DNA of 53,683 bases from contig DYHH01000018.1 of NCBI GenBank assembly GCA_020724265.1, forward strand, positions 1 to 53,683, written 5' to 3'. The notes below the pieces were generated by a model, which saw nothing but the letters and a program-made list of their open reading frames with translations, was not told where the DNA came from and did no database searches. This DNA comes from Melioribacter roseus. Its GTDB lineage: Bacteria > Bacteroidota > Ignavibacteria > Ignavibacteriales > Melioribacteraceae. Of the stretch, positions 47,201-53,658 are shown one piece after another; position 1 is the stretch's first letter, and each line of letters starts with the position of its first letter. Position numbers and translations under genes: made by a program.

Positions 47201-47754
47201 ATGAACAAAAATCATTATCAAACGAATTATTAAAAGTAACACTTGCCAGGAAACACCATGTAATTGATATTCTTAAAATTCTTAGAGACAGGCTTCAAAT
47301 TTCGGAAAATGAACTGACGCGGGCAAAATTAATAATTGATGAAACTCCTTCCGATATTGATGTTCAGAAACAAAGCAAGAGTATAAATGAAATTAGAATT
47401 CTTATAGTTGATGACGACCGGGACACACTCTTTACGGTCGGTGAAATTGTAAAAAGTTCGGGCTACCACCCGTTATTTGCCAAGAACGGTGTTGAATGCA
47501 TATTAACACTTAAACACGAAATTCCAGATCTTATTCTACTTGATATTATGATGCCTAAAATGGACGGCTTTGAAACTTTGAAAGAAATTCGTAAACATAA
47601 AGAGTATGACGGTATTCCTGTTGTTGCTTTAACTGCTTATGCAATGCTTGATGATAAAGATATCATCAACAAAAGCGGTTTTGAAGATATTATTACTAAA
47701 CCGATTGATACAGTAACGATGACAAAAAAACTAAACTATATATTTAATAAATAG
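44296..47754 (+). CDS. Membrane hybrid histidine kinase with GAF and three receiver-like domains
   Basis: 1152 residues. Order: membrane helix (7-29), periplasmic sensor (30-245), helix (about 247-268), HAMP, GAF (about 335-475), coiled coil, HisKA with His533 in NITHELKTPL, HATPase (NNAIKFTDEG, DTGIGV, GTGLGLSIC), then two receiver-like segments that lack the aspartate motifs (about 770-890 and 895-1010), and an intact C-terminal receiver with Asp1083. The signal is unknown; the location suggests control of piliation. Confidence 0.92.
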   Translation: MKINARLLLLTFTIVVLVTVSSSIVYYSLTNKLIATQQNQNILNSTNDFIFNFQLAVEEIDDTYKQIIQNNKKLSHINLSNEYIDFVFTLINDSQINFDNYAASSNLEIRSRHLSLIQFMQDNPNIIFKYDVRDDNTYYYGKIITEKLLNDISEKIRAEISLIINNAPVELTKSNSNTLYLTSILDAIDNLKYKNQFDIYYNTYQRWDFYATYYIPTTLLTKDTKIGFVIFNPSEDVVEFRYNAGIIAVLITSSGIALALILVLLFTSKLRSQISNLSYASEVIGKGNLDHRVPVDSKNELGKLGQAFNKMLDDLNDQKQAEKEYTEFITLLNQKPSLHEIAEAAIQKIIKATGISFGVLYLVEEKDSLRKIAAYGVSNGVSETNNNFDYYRNAIEQKDIIEFKFKKNLPVVKTGLAEIRIKYTIIVPIIYGNNVVAVAELASEEIPGKDVRAYLLNIREQLAIGIINGSSFEKLKILVDDLKKLNVEYENQNKELRELHHKLKIKADELNLERIKALESTKLKSQFLTNITHELKTPLNSIIGLSDLINKDETLNLPHKNRLNVIIRNGKKLLNLINNILEYSKAEAGKTIIKNETFLLNNFIEEINSFILPIANEKGLNYICNAPEETSVVLYIDKAKLEQVIINLLNNAIKFTDEGFIKLQVDIESDNDLVITVEDTGIGVDEKDREIIFEEFRQADGTISRQYDGTGLGLSICKKFTELLGGEFHLESEVGKGSKFTIRLFDVILKKGSFENISEVLSQQNKRVMILEENPTNKKLISDYLALNDFHVINYENGTNIAEEIKTQNVSRVIINQDFFNKTGWKYLVDIKNNGTLKNITPIIISTFNENSYGYGLAFFDYITTNNCGQQCVNILNELSVELGRKSLRIISLLTDTSVNNFLKSNFNAEIVKNSNYYKNISLSKKSDQPDVIFIDVNKKSVGIVDQFKHDRNTRSIHFIGLISNNFEDEQKSLSNELLKVTLARKHHVIDILKILRDRLQISENELTRAKLIIDETPSDIDVQKQSKSINEIRILIVDDDRDTLFTVGEIVKSSGYHPLFAKNGVECILTLKHEIPDLILLDIMMPKMDGFETLKEIRKHKEYDGIPVVALTAYAMLDDKDIINKSGFEDIITKPIDTVTMTKKLNYIFNK

Positions 47755-47766
47755 ATAGGATTTTGG

Positions 47767-48444
47767 ATGAGTAAAATTTGCGTAATTGACGACCACCCGG
47801 AAAATGTTTTTATACTGCAGGATAGACTTGAAAAAGCCGGTTTTGAAATATTAACCGCTTATGACGGTAAATCCGGTTTGGAAAAAGTAAGGGAAGAACT
47901 TCCGGATTTGGTTCTGCTTGATGTTATGATGCCGGGTGTTTCCGGGTTTGATGTTTGCCGTTCAATTACAAAAGATGACCTAACCAAGCATATACCGGTT
48001 ATTTTATTGACCGCATTGACTTCAACCGAAGATCTGGAAGAGGGTTTGCAAGCCGGTGCTTTTGATTATGTAAAAAAACCATTTAACCGTGCCGAACTTC
48101 TTGCAAGAATTAAATCAGCTTTACGTTTCTCCGAAACAAATAAATTTTTAATAGAGATTGAAAAAATAAATACATTTGCCGCAACTGTATTAACCGCAAA
48201 CCACGAAATTAAACAACCGCTAACACTGATTAATCTTTCAACAACAGCAATTCGCAGAGAACTCTCAAAAGAAGAATTGAATTTGGAATCGATCGAAAAG
48301 CGGGTTAAGTTTATTGAAACCGCAACGAAAGAGATTATAGCAGTTCTCGAAAAACTTACCTCTATAAAAAAACCGGTATTTACAGAATATATTAATAACC
48401 TCAAGATGATTGACATTAATACCGATATGGGTAAAAGTTTGTAG
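47767..48444 (+). CDS. Receiver protein with DHp domain but no ATPase
   Basis: 225 residues: a receiver (Asp8/Asp9, Asp52 in LVLLDVMMPG, KKPFN) followed by a HisKA-like dimerisation segment with His146 in TANHEIKQPLT. The protein ends about 80 residues later, without the N, G1 and G2 boxes of a kinase ATPase domain. It could be a phosphotransfer protein or a decoy for the hybrid kinase just upstream (12-nt gap). The natural stop is clean, and no HATPase remnant follows. Confidence 0.85.
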   Translation: MSKICVIDDHPENVFILQDRLEKAGFEILTAYDGKSGLEKVREELPDLVLLDVMMPGVSGFDVCRSITKDDLTKHIPVILLTALTSTEDLEEGLQAGAFDYVKKPFNRAELLARIKSALRFSETNKFLIEIEKINTFAATVLTANHEIKQPLTLINLSTTAIRRELSKEELNLESIEKRVKFIETATKEIIAVLEKLTSIKKPVFTEYINNLKMIDINTDMGKSL

Positions 48445-48657
48445 TTAGAAAAAATAAGATGTGAATTTTATCAGACACACCATCCATTAATTGCAATTAA
48501 AAACAAAGCATTCTTAAGAATTTGACTTGACTGTAATTTAATTTTATTGCATCTTGAAATTGTATCGAGACATTTAGTTCTAATGTTGATAACTGAGAAT
48601 TCGCAAAAGATAAAAGTACTTGTAAACTTTTATTAATAAAATAAGAGAGGTCCCAAA

Positions 48658-50337
48658 ATGAAATATTCATACACTCTCATAATTTTCTTGATTGTAAAAA
48701 TGTGCATTTTCTCACAAACTATTTATTTCTCAAACGATTCGACATCGGCAGCAATAAAAAATAACAGGTTATATTTCCCATTTGATAATAAAGGAGTAAT
48801 AGGAGATGTAAGCATCTCACCGTTGGGTACAGATGTACAGTACGACGCAATTAACGTAATATATTCAAGTGGTTTCGCTCTCAGCGGTGTAGATGATAAA
48901 GACTCATTATGGGCAAATGGTGTAATGACCGCTGATTTAGTTAATGATTATCTGCCTGGTAAAGTGAATAGTGAACCAAGCGAACCTATTAACAAAATTT
49001 TTGCTGTTAGTTCCTCCGATCCCGATTTCGGAAAAAGTTGGCAAGAGTGGAAAAAAGCTGTTGAACAAGGCGCCTATTTTTATGACGGTGATGGAGACGG
49101 TATATACAATCCGGTTGACCTAAATGGAAACGGCATTTGGGATTTTAATGAGGACCGACCCGATTTGATGTATGATGTAACATTATTTACTGTTTATAAT
49201 GATGGTGTACCAAGTGATCAAAGAAGATTTAAAGCTATTTCCCCTTTAGGGATTGAAATTAGACAAACTGTATTTGTATCTCATTCAATAGAAGAATTGC
49301 AAGATGTTGTCTTTGTTCGTTATTCAATAGTCAGTAAAAATACTTCTTTGAGTGAAACCTATTTTACTATTTATACCGATTTAGACTTGGGAAATCATGT
49401 TGATGATTTGGCGGGATGCGATACTTTACTTAACAGTGTTTTTGGATTTAATGATGGATATGATCAAATATTCGGAAATAACACACCGTCATTGTTTATT
49501 TCGCAAATTCAAGGACCCCCAATCGCTATCGATAATTCAGAAGATCATGCATTAAATAACAAAGGACCCTTTTTAGGTCAAGACAAAAAATTTGGATATA
49601 GCAATTTAGATATTACTTCTAACCAGGTATTTTTTAACGCTGACTGGTATTTTAAAATGCCTATAACCCCAACGGAATTATATAATAATGCAAAAGGTTT
49701 TTTTAGAGATGGTAATTTAGTTGACCCATGTAATTTTGAAAGTCCGTTAGGGCACCGGTATGGAATAGTTTTGCCGGATTCAGCTGACTGTGTAAATGTT
49801 AATCCTCGGTTTTGGTTTTCAGGTGACCCGGTAACCGGTTCCGGTTGGTTCTTGTATCGAAACGCAAACATAAGAACATTAACTTCTTCCGGACCTTTTT
49901 CATTACCGAAAGATGAACCGGTGGATATTATTCTTGCTTATGTAGTTGGAAGAGGAAGCGATCATATTAACTCAATTAGTGTTGCGAGAAATACTGTCGG
50001 TTTTGTTCATAACGAATATTCTAAAAACTTTTCTTCAATGACTTCTGTGATAGAAAATGATAACGATCTTCCAAGCGAATATAAATTAGAACAAAACTAC
50101 CCAAACCCATTTAACCCAAGTACAACAATAAAATTCAGTCTGCCGGAAAGAAGTGAAGTAAAACTTTCTATATATAATTTACTTGGACAAGAGATTGAGA
50201 TACTCTTCCAAGGCGAAAAAGAAGCAGGAAGTTATGAGTATGTATTTGAGAATACAAGCTTAAGTACGGGTGTGTACTTTTACGTTTTGGAATCTCAGCA
50301 AGTAAGATTAAGCCGCAAGATGATGTTGTTAAAATAA
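48658..50337 (+). CDS. Type IX-secreted protein, function unknown
   Basis: 559 residues with a signal peptide ending CIFSQ and a type A C-terminal sorting domain from about residue 480: YPNPFNPSTTIKFSLPE, VKLSIYNLLGQEI, STGVYFYVL. A calcium-loop stretch DGDGDGIYNP and DLNGNGIWDFNEDRPD near residues 140-165 resembles thrombospondin type-3 repeats. The remainder matches nothing I recognise. AGAGAGG precedes the start. It stands alone between two signalling clusters. Confidence 0.85.
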   Translation: MKYSYTLIIFLIVKMCIFSQTIYFSNDSTSAAIKNNRLYFPFDNKGVIGDVSISPLGTDVQYDAINVIYSSGFALSGVDDKDSLWANGVMTADLVNDYLPGKVNSEPSEPINKIFAVSSSDPDFGKSWQEWKKAVEQGAYFYDGDGDGIYNPVDLNGNGIWDFNEDRPDLMYDVTLFTVYNDGVPSDQRRFKAISPLGIEIRQTVFVSHSIEELQDVVFVRYSIVSKNTSLSETYFTIYTDLDLGNHVDDLAGCDTLLNSVFGFNDGYDQIFGNNTPSLFISQIQGPPIAIDNSEDHALNNKGPFLGQDKKFGYSNLDITSNQVFFNADWYFKMPITPTELYNNAKGFFRDGNLVDPCNFESPLGHRYGIVLPDSADCVNVNPRFWFSGDPVTGSGWFLYRNANIRTLTSSGPFSLPKDEPVDIILAYVVGRGSDHINSISVARNTVGFVHNEYSKNFSSMTSVIENDNDLPSEYKLEQNYPNPFNPSTTIKFSLPERSEVKLSIYNLLGQEIEILFQGEKEAGSYEYVFENTSLSTGVYFYVLESQQVRLSRKMMLLK

Positions 50338-50344
50338 TATCTCC

Positions 50345-50372
50345 GTAGAGTCTTCATTAATGAAGACTCTAC
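50345..50372. repeat. 28-bp perfect palindrome
   Basis: Arms GTAGAGTCTTCATT (50345-50358) and AATGAAGACTCTAC (50359-50372) with no loop, 8 nt after the stop of the type IX cargo gene. No T tract follows. It may terminate or stabilise the convergent transcripts, or be a mobile palindrome related to 30229-30250. Confidence 0.8.
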
Positions 50373-50425
50373 ACCAATTAACCTGATAAGATAAAACCAA
50401 CCGAAAGATTGATGATAAAAGTAAC

Positions 50426-50443
50426 CGCAGACATTTGTCTGCG
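50426..50443. repeat. CGCAGAC hairpin, family C
   Basis: CGCAGAC, loop ATTT, GTCTGCG: perfect 7-bp arms. Confidence 0.65.
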
Positions 50444-50508
50444 TGAATGCATAACTCGTAATCTATAATTTCTCAAATTTCTATAAGATATATCGAGCGG
50501 TTACCACC

Positions 50509-50525
50509 GCAGACATGAAGTCTGC
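50509..50525. repeat. GCAGAC hairpin, family C
   Basis: GCAGAC, loop ATGAA, GTCTGC. The CCGC context before it equals the copies at 50426 and 33291. Confidence 0.6.
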
Positions 50526-50539
50526 AATAACAAATTAAA

Positions 50540-50668
50540 CCTTGGAGGTCGCATGATTTAGACATACAAGGTTGCCGGGCAACTATAGCAACCTTCGAGG
50601 AAAAAGTGCTTTAACATAAGACACTTACCTCGAAGGTTAGAGTCTTGATAAAAATTCCGGGGATTTCA
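50540..50668 (+). repeat. Dispersed palindromic repeat, family A copy 3
   Basis: Full-length relative of 28125-28251. The 11-bp stem is AACCTTCGAGG (50590-50600) and CCTCGAAGGTT (50628-50638) with a 27-nt loop beginning AAAAAG and ending CTTA. A weaker 5' hairpin (AACCTTG at 50538, CAAGGTT to 50573) and the terminal TTCCGGGGATTTC are also kept. It ends at the stop of the minus-strand kinase gene, as copy 1 ends at glnA. Confidence 0.8.
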
Positions 50669-50670
50669 AA

Positions 50671-51699
50671 CTATAAATTAAACTTCTGCAGTGCAGATAA
50701 AATTTCGGGGAAGTTGTATGGTTTTTTTATAACGTGATTTATTTTTAAGTCTATCATCTCGGAGCTTTGCAAATCAACATCTGACCCTGAAGCTAAAATA
50801 ACTGGAATAGTTTGTTCATGAGCACGGAATTGTTTTATTAGTTCAATACCGTCCATTTCCGGCATTTTTTTATCTATTATAAGTACATCAAAAAGAGATT
50901 TCTGAATTTCATCAATTGCTTCAATACCTGTTTTTGCAACAGCCACATTATAACCTTGTGTTCTAAGTAAATCCGAAAGTACTTCGCTTACGGAAATATC
51001 GTCTTCAGCAAGTAAAATATTTGCGGACTGATCTTCCTTCCGAACATAAGCTGGTAAGTAAATCGTAAATTTAGTCTCTTTGAATTTGCTGCTTGCTTCT
51101 ATTTTCCCGCCGTACTCTTCAATTTTTTCTTTAACAATATATAATCCGTATCCTGATTCTTGTTTCTTTTGTTTGGTAGAAAACTCAGGTTCAAAAATTT
51201 TAGTCAAATTTTCTTCACTAATACCGGCTCCGTTATCGATCACTTCGATCTTTATAAAAGAGCGACCGTTTACCTTTTCCAAACTATGAATAATTGTAAT
51301 CTCTCCATCGGTATCAACTGCTTCAACGGCATTTTTAAATAAATTTAAAAGTACTCTGTACAAATCGGTTTCATCAATAAGTATCGGAGGCATTTCTACT
51401 GACGGGTCGAATTTGTTTTTGAATAATTTTCTTTCTTCTGTGTTAAAACTTTCGATGACTTCATTAATTACATGTATAACATTTACTTTTCGAATATGGC
51501 GTTTACCTGAGCCGTTAGGAGTAATATGCAAGCTAACTATATCCGAAGCACGTTTAACGGATTTTTCCAAGCCGGAAATAATTTTATCTGTGTCATTATC
51601 TTTCGGAAGAGTATTCTTTAGTAAATCAATTCCGTTCATCAAACTTGTGAGGATGTTATTCAAATCGTGAGCGGAATTTTTAAATGAATTATCAGCCAT
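50671..51699 (-). CDS. Soluble NtrB-like histidine kinase with receiver
   Basis: 342 residues with no membrane segment or sensor domain. It begins almost at the phosphoacceptor, His11 in AHDLNNILTSL, then HATPase (NLFKNAVEAV, DNGAGI, GYGLYIVK), then a C-terminal receiver with Asp in VLIIDKKMPEMDG and KKPYN. The gene overlaps its partner regulator gene by 8 nt. The lack of a sensor implies input from another protein or from its own receiver. Confidence 0.9.
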   Translation of the reverse strand: MADNSFKNSAHDLNNILTSLMNGIDLLKNTLPKDNDTDKIISGLEKSVKRASDIVSLHITPNGSGKRHIRKVNVIHVINEVIESFNTEERKLFKNKFDPSVEMPPILIDETDLYRVLLNLFKNAVEAVDTDGEITIIHSLEKVNGRSFIKIEVIDNGAGISEENLTKIFEPEFSTKQKKQESGYGLYIVKEKIEEYGGKIEASSKFKETKFTIYLPAYVRKEDQSANILLAEDDISVSEVLSDLLRTQGYNVAVAKTGIEAIDEIQKSLFDVLIIDKKMPEMDGIELIKQFRAHEQTIPVILASGSDVDLQSSEMIDLKINHVIKKPYNFPEILSALQKFNL

Positions 51700-53053
51700 T
51701 TTGTTTTAGATCGTAGCTTTTAATTTTTGTGTAGAGAGTTTTCTGTGTTATACCCAATGCTCTTGATGTATTTTCTCTATTCCAACTAAACTTGTTGAGA
51801 ATTTTGTGTATGTGAATCTTTTCGACTTCCTTTAACGAAAGTACATTTTCATAATCAATATTAGAAAAACTTTGTACGCTCTTGTAATCCGTTATCGGTA
51901 AATTCAGATCTTTAGGCTCAATCAATTCTCCATCCGAAAAAATTATTGCACGTTCAATAATATGTTCAAGTTCTCTTACGTTGCCTGGATATTTATAGTA
52001 CATAAGTTCATGTTCTGCTTCTTTAGAAAGTTTCTTTGGTGAACGAAGCGGTGATTTGGTTAGAAGGAAATGATTAGCAAGAATTAATATATCGCCTTCT
52101 CTATCTTTGAGCGGGGGAATAGTTAATGTGATTACATTTAACCTGAATAACAAGTCTCTTCTAAAATTACCTTTTTCGGATTCTTCCATTAAATTTTTAT
52201 TTGTTGCTCCGATAACTCTAACATTAGATTGTAAATTACTAACTCCACCGATTCTCCTAAACTCTCCTTTTTCAAGAAAACGTAAAAGTTTTGGCTGTAA
52301 TGTTAAACTCATCTCTCCAATCTCATCCAAAAACAACGTGCCGCCATCGGCAATTTCAACCAAACCCTGCTTAGAAGACTTTGCATCGGTAAAAGCACCT
52401 TTTTCATGACCGAACAATTCACTTTCTATCAGTTGATCGGGGAGCGATGCACAGTTAATTGCTACAAAAGGTTTGTCTTTTCTTTCTGAATTTTTATGAA
52501 TGAATTCTGCAAATAATTCTTTCCCGGTTCCTGTTTCACCTTCCAAAAGAATGTTGGATTCTGATACAGCTGCTTTCTGCGCAAGCTCAAGAGTATGTTT
52601 AATTATTTTACTTTCACCGATTATTTTATGCGGAGCGGTTTGATTAAGCTTGGAGGATAAAATCTTATTTTGAACCAATAATTCTTTGTGCTTTACGGCT
52701 CGTTCAATTACAATAATAAGTGCATCGAAGTCATAAGGTTTTGTAATAAAATCATAAGCACCGTTTTTTATACAGTCAATCGCAGTTCTGACTTCGGTTT
52801 TTGCAGTTAAGACAATAACTTGAACATTGGGATGAAATTCATTTGCAAATTTTAGAACTTCTTCGCCATGGATTTCTTTCATTTCTAGATCAAGCAGAAG
52901 AATATCGTATGATTTTTGTTTTAAGTTTTCAATTGCATACTTACCGTCGGATACAATATCGACCTGGTATTCTTCATTAACGAGTTCTTCTTTAAGCAGG
53001 TAGGCAAGAATTTCGTCGTCATCTGCAATTAGAATTTTAGCTTTTTCCCTCAT
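51692..53053 (-). CDS. NtrC-family sigma-54-dependent response regulator
   Basis: 453 residues: receiver (Asp11-Asp13, phosphoacceptor Asp55), AAA+ domain with Walker A GETGTGKELFA, the sigma-54 contact loop as GAFTDA in place of GAFTGA, Walker B GGTLFLDEIGE and the arginine segment FRRDLLFRL, and a C-terminal Fis-type helix-turn-helix (NRENTSRALGITQKTLYTKI). It activates sigma-54 promoters; the sigma-54-like boxes before the two pilin genes are candidate targets. Confidence 0.94.
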   Translation of the reverse strand: MREKAKILIADDDEILAYLLKEELVNEEYQVDIVSDGKYAIENLKQKSYDILLLDLEMKEIHGEEVLKFANEFHPNVQVIVLTAKTEVRTAIDCIKNGAYDFITKPYDFDALIIVIERAVKHKELLVQNKILSSKLNQTAPHKIIGESKIIKHTLELAQKAAVSESNILLEGETGTGKELFAEFIHKNSERKDKPFVAINCASLPDQLIESELFGHEKGAFTDAKSSKQGLVEIADGGTLFLDEIGEMSLTLQPKLLRFLEKGEFRRIGGVSNLQSNVRVIGATNKNLMEESEKGNFRRDLLFRLNVITLTIPPLKDREGDILILANHFLLTKSPLRSPKKLSKEAEHELMYYKYPGNVRELEHIIERAIIFSDGELIEPKDLNLPITDYKSVQSFSNIDYENVLSLKEVEKIHIHKILNKFSWNRENTSRALGITQKTLYTKIKSYDLKQNG

Positions 53054-53064
53054 GATGCACTTTG

Positions 53065-53090
53065 TTATTAATTTTAGAATAAATTAATAA
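53065..53090. promoter_or_regulatory. AT-rich dyad upstream of the NtrC-type gene
   Basis: TTATTAATTT (53065-53074) and AAATTAATAA (53081-53090) are perfect 10-bp arms, 12 nt before the start codon on the minus strand. It could be an autoregulatory site, or chance in AT-rich DNA. Confidence 0.3.
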
Positions 53091-53172
53091 CCAATAATAG
53101 TGAATTTTTGAACTAAATGTAAAAATTACCGGTTACAGAGAATAATAAAAATAATTAAGAAACTTCATTTTC

Positions 53173-53201
53173 TTGAAATTATATAATGATAAGTGTATTT
53201 T
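53173..53201 (+). promoter_or_regulatory. Candidate tRNA promoter
   Basis: TTGAAA (53173-53178), 17 nt, TATTTT (53196-53201), about 25 nt before the tRNA-Lys 5' end. It fits a sigma-70-like layout. Confidence 0.35.
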
Positions 53202-53226
53202 TAACGCTCGAATTTTATTGGATTGG

Positions 53227-53298
53227 GGGCGCGTAGCTCAGTGGTAGAGCATCTGCCTTTTAAGCAGAGGGTCGGTGGTTCGAGACCACCCGCGCTCA
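53227..53298 (+). tRNA. tRNA-Lys (TTT)
   Basis: Full cloverleaf by hand: acceptor GGGCGCG (53227-53233) with CGCGCTC (53291-53297), one G-U pair; D stem GCTC/GAGC; anticodon stem TCTGC/GCAGA with loop CTTTTAA giving anticodon TTT (53259-53261); T arm GGTGG-TTCGAGA-CCACC; discriminator A. CCA is not encoded. Confidence 0.95.
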
Positions 53299-53323
53299 CA
53301 AAAAAAAATGGAATCCCGTTTGC
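53269..53323 (+). repeat. 55-bp direct repeat, copy 1
   Basis: From the variable loop of tRNA-Lys through the T arm, the acceptor end and the first part of the terminator. Identical to 53629-53683 at an offset of 360 nt. Confidence 0.9.
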
Positions 53324-53334
53324 AGCGGGATTTT
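53312..53334 (+). terminator. tRNA terminator
   Basis: AATCCCG (53312-53318), loop TTTGCAG, CGGGATT (53326-53332), then a T-rich tail TTCTATTT. The hairpin closes 6 nt before the GIY-YIG start codon. Confidence 0.75.
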
Positions 53335-53340
53335 CTATTT

Positions 53341-53622
53341 ATGAAAAAATTCTTCGTCTATATAATATATTCACCTTCAAAAAACATTTATTACATCGGT
53401 CATACTTCCGACCTCGAAGACCGGTTAGAAAGACACAATACAAACCGGAGTAAATTTACTAAGAATAAAGGTCCTTGGGAAATAGTAGTTACGACTATAT
53501 GCAAAACAAAATCTGAAGCATATAATTTGGAAATGAAATTGAAACGAATGAAGAATATTAAAAAAGCAATTGAATATTTAACAAAATTAAACAGCTCAGT
53601 GGTAGAGCACTCCGATTTATAA
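53341..53622 (+). CDS. GIY-YIG nuclease-like protein
   Basis: 93 residues from ATG 53341; the frame is open further upstream only through the tRNA. The GIY-YIG core is visible: VYIIYSPSKNIYYIGHTSDLEDRLERHN, with the downstream Glu in NLEMKLKRMK. It lies between a tRNA and a tRNA fragment, and its last residues (SSVVEHSDL) are encoded by the D arm and anticodon arm of that fragment. No Shine-Dalgarno sequence is seen. It belongs to the small stand-alone YhbQ/UvrC-N-like group; activity and substrate are unknown. Confidence 0.85.
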   Translation: MKKFFVYIIYSPSKNIYYIGHTSDLEDRLERHNTNRSKFTKNKGPWEIVVTTICKTKSEAYNLEMKLKRMKNIKKAIEYLTKLNSSVVEHSDL

Positions 53623-53658
53623 TCGGAGGGGTCGGTGGTTCGAGACCACCCGCGCTCA
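53593..53658 (+). pseudogene. 5'-truncated tRNA-like sequence
   Basis: D arm GCTC/GAGC, an anticodon hairpin TCCGA-TTTATAA-TCGGA (central triplet TAT), T arm and 3' acceptor CGCGCTC-A are present. The 5' acceptor strand is missing: AAAATTAAAC stands where GGGCGCG should be. The stretch between D stem and T stem is also 2 nt too long for a standard cloverleaf. It is therefore read as a broken or chimeric tRNA. Confidence 0.7.

Larger units (their letters stand above)
50338..50670. other. Repeat island between two convergent genes
   Basis: 333 bases without a gene, composed of a 28-bp perfect palindrome, two CGCAGAC hairpins and a full family A repeat. These are listed separately. Confidence 0.7.

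Noticed and set aside
48522-48550. Sigma-70-like promoter before the type IX cargo gene
   Set aside because: TTGACT is present, but no acceptable -10 lies at the right spacing and no TAnnTTTG box was found.
49578-49871. 97-codon minus-strand frame in the type IX cargo gene
   Set aside because: Antisense to a gene with a clear signal peptide and sorting domain; no ribosome site or family.
53223-53453. Open reading frame across tRNA-Lys and the GIY-YIG start region
   Set aside because: Its N-terminal part (SSVVEHLPFKQRVGG) is a translation of the tRNA, a known artefact. The real gene here is in another frame from 53341.
53593-53658. Intact second tRNA gene
   Set aside because: No 5' acceptor strand complementary to CGCGCTC exists upstream, and the segment between D and T stems is 2 nt too long.
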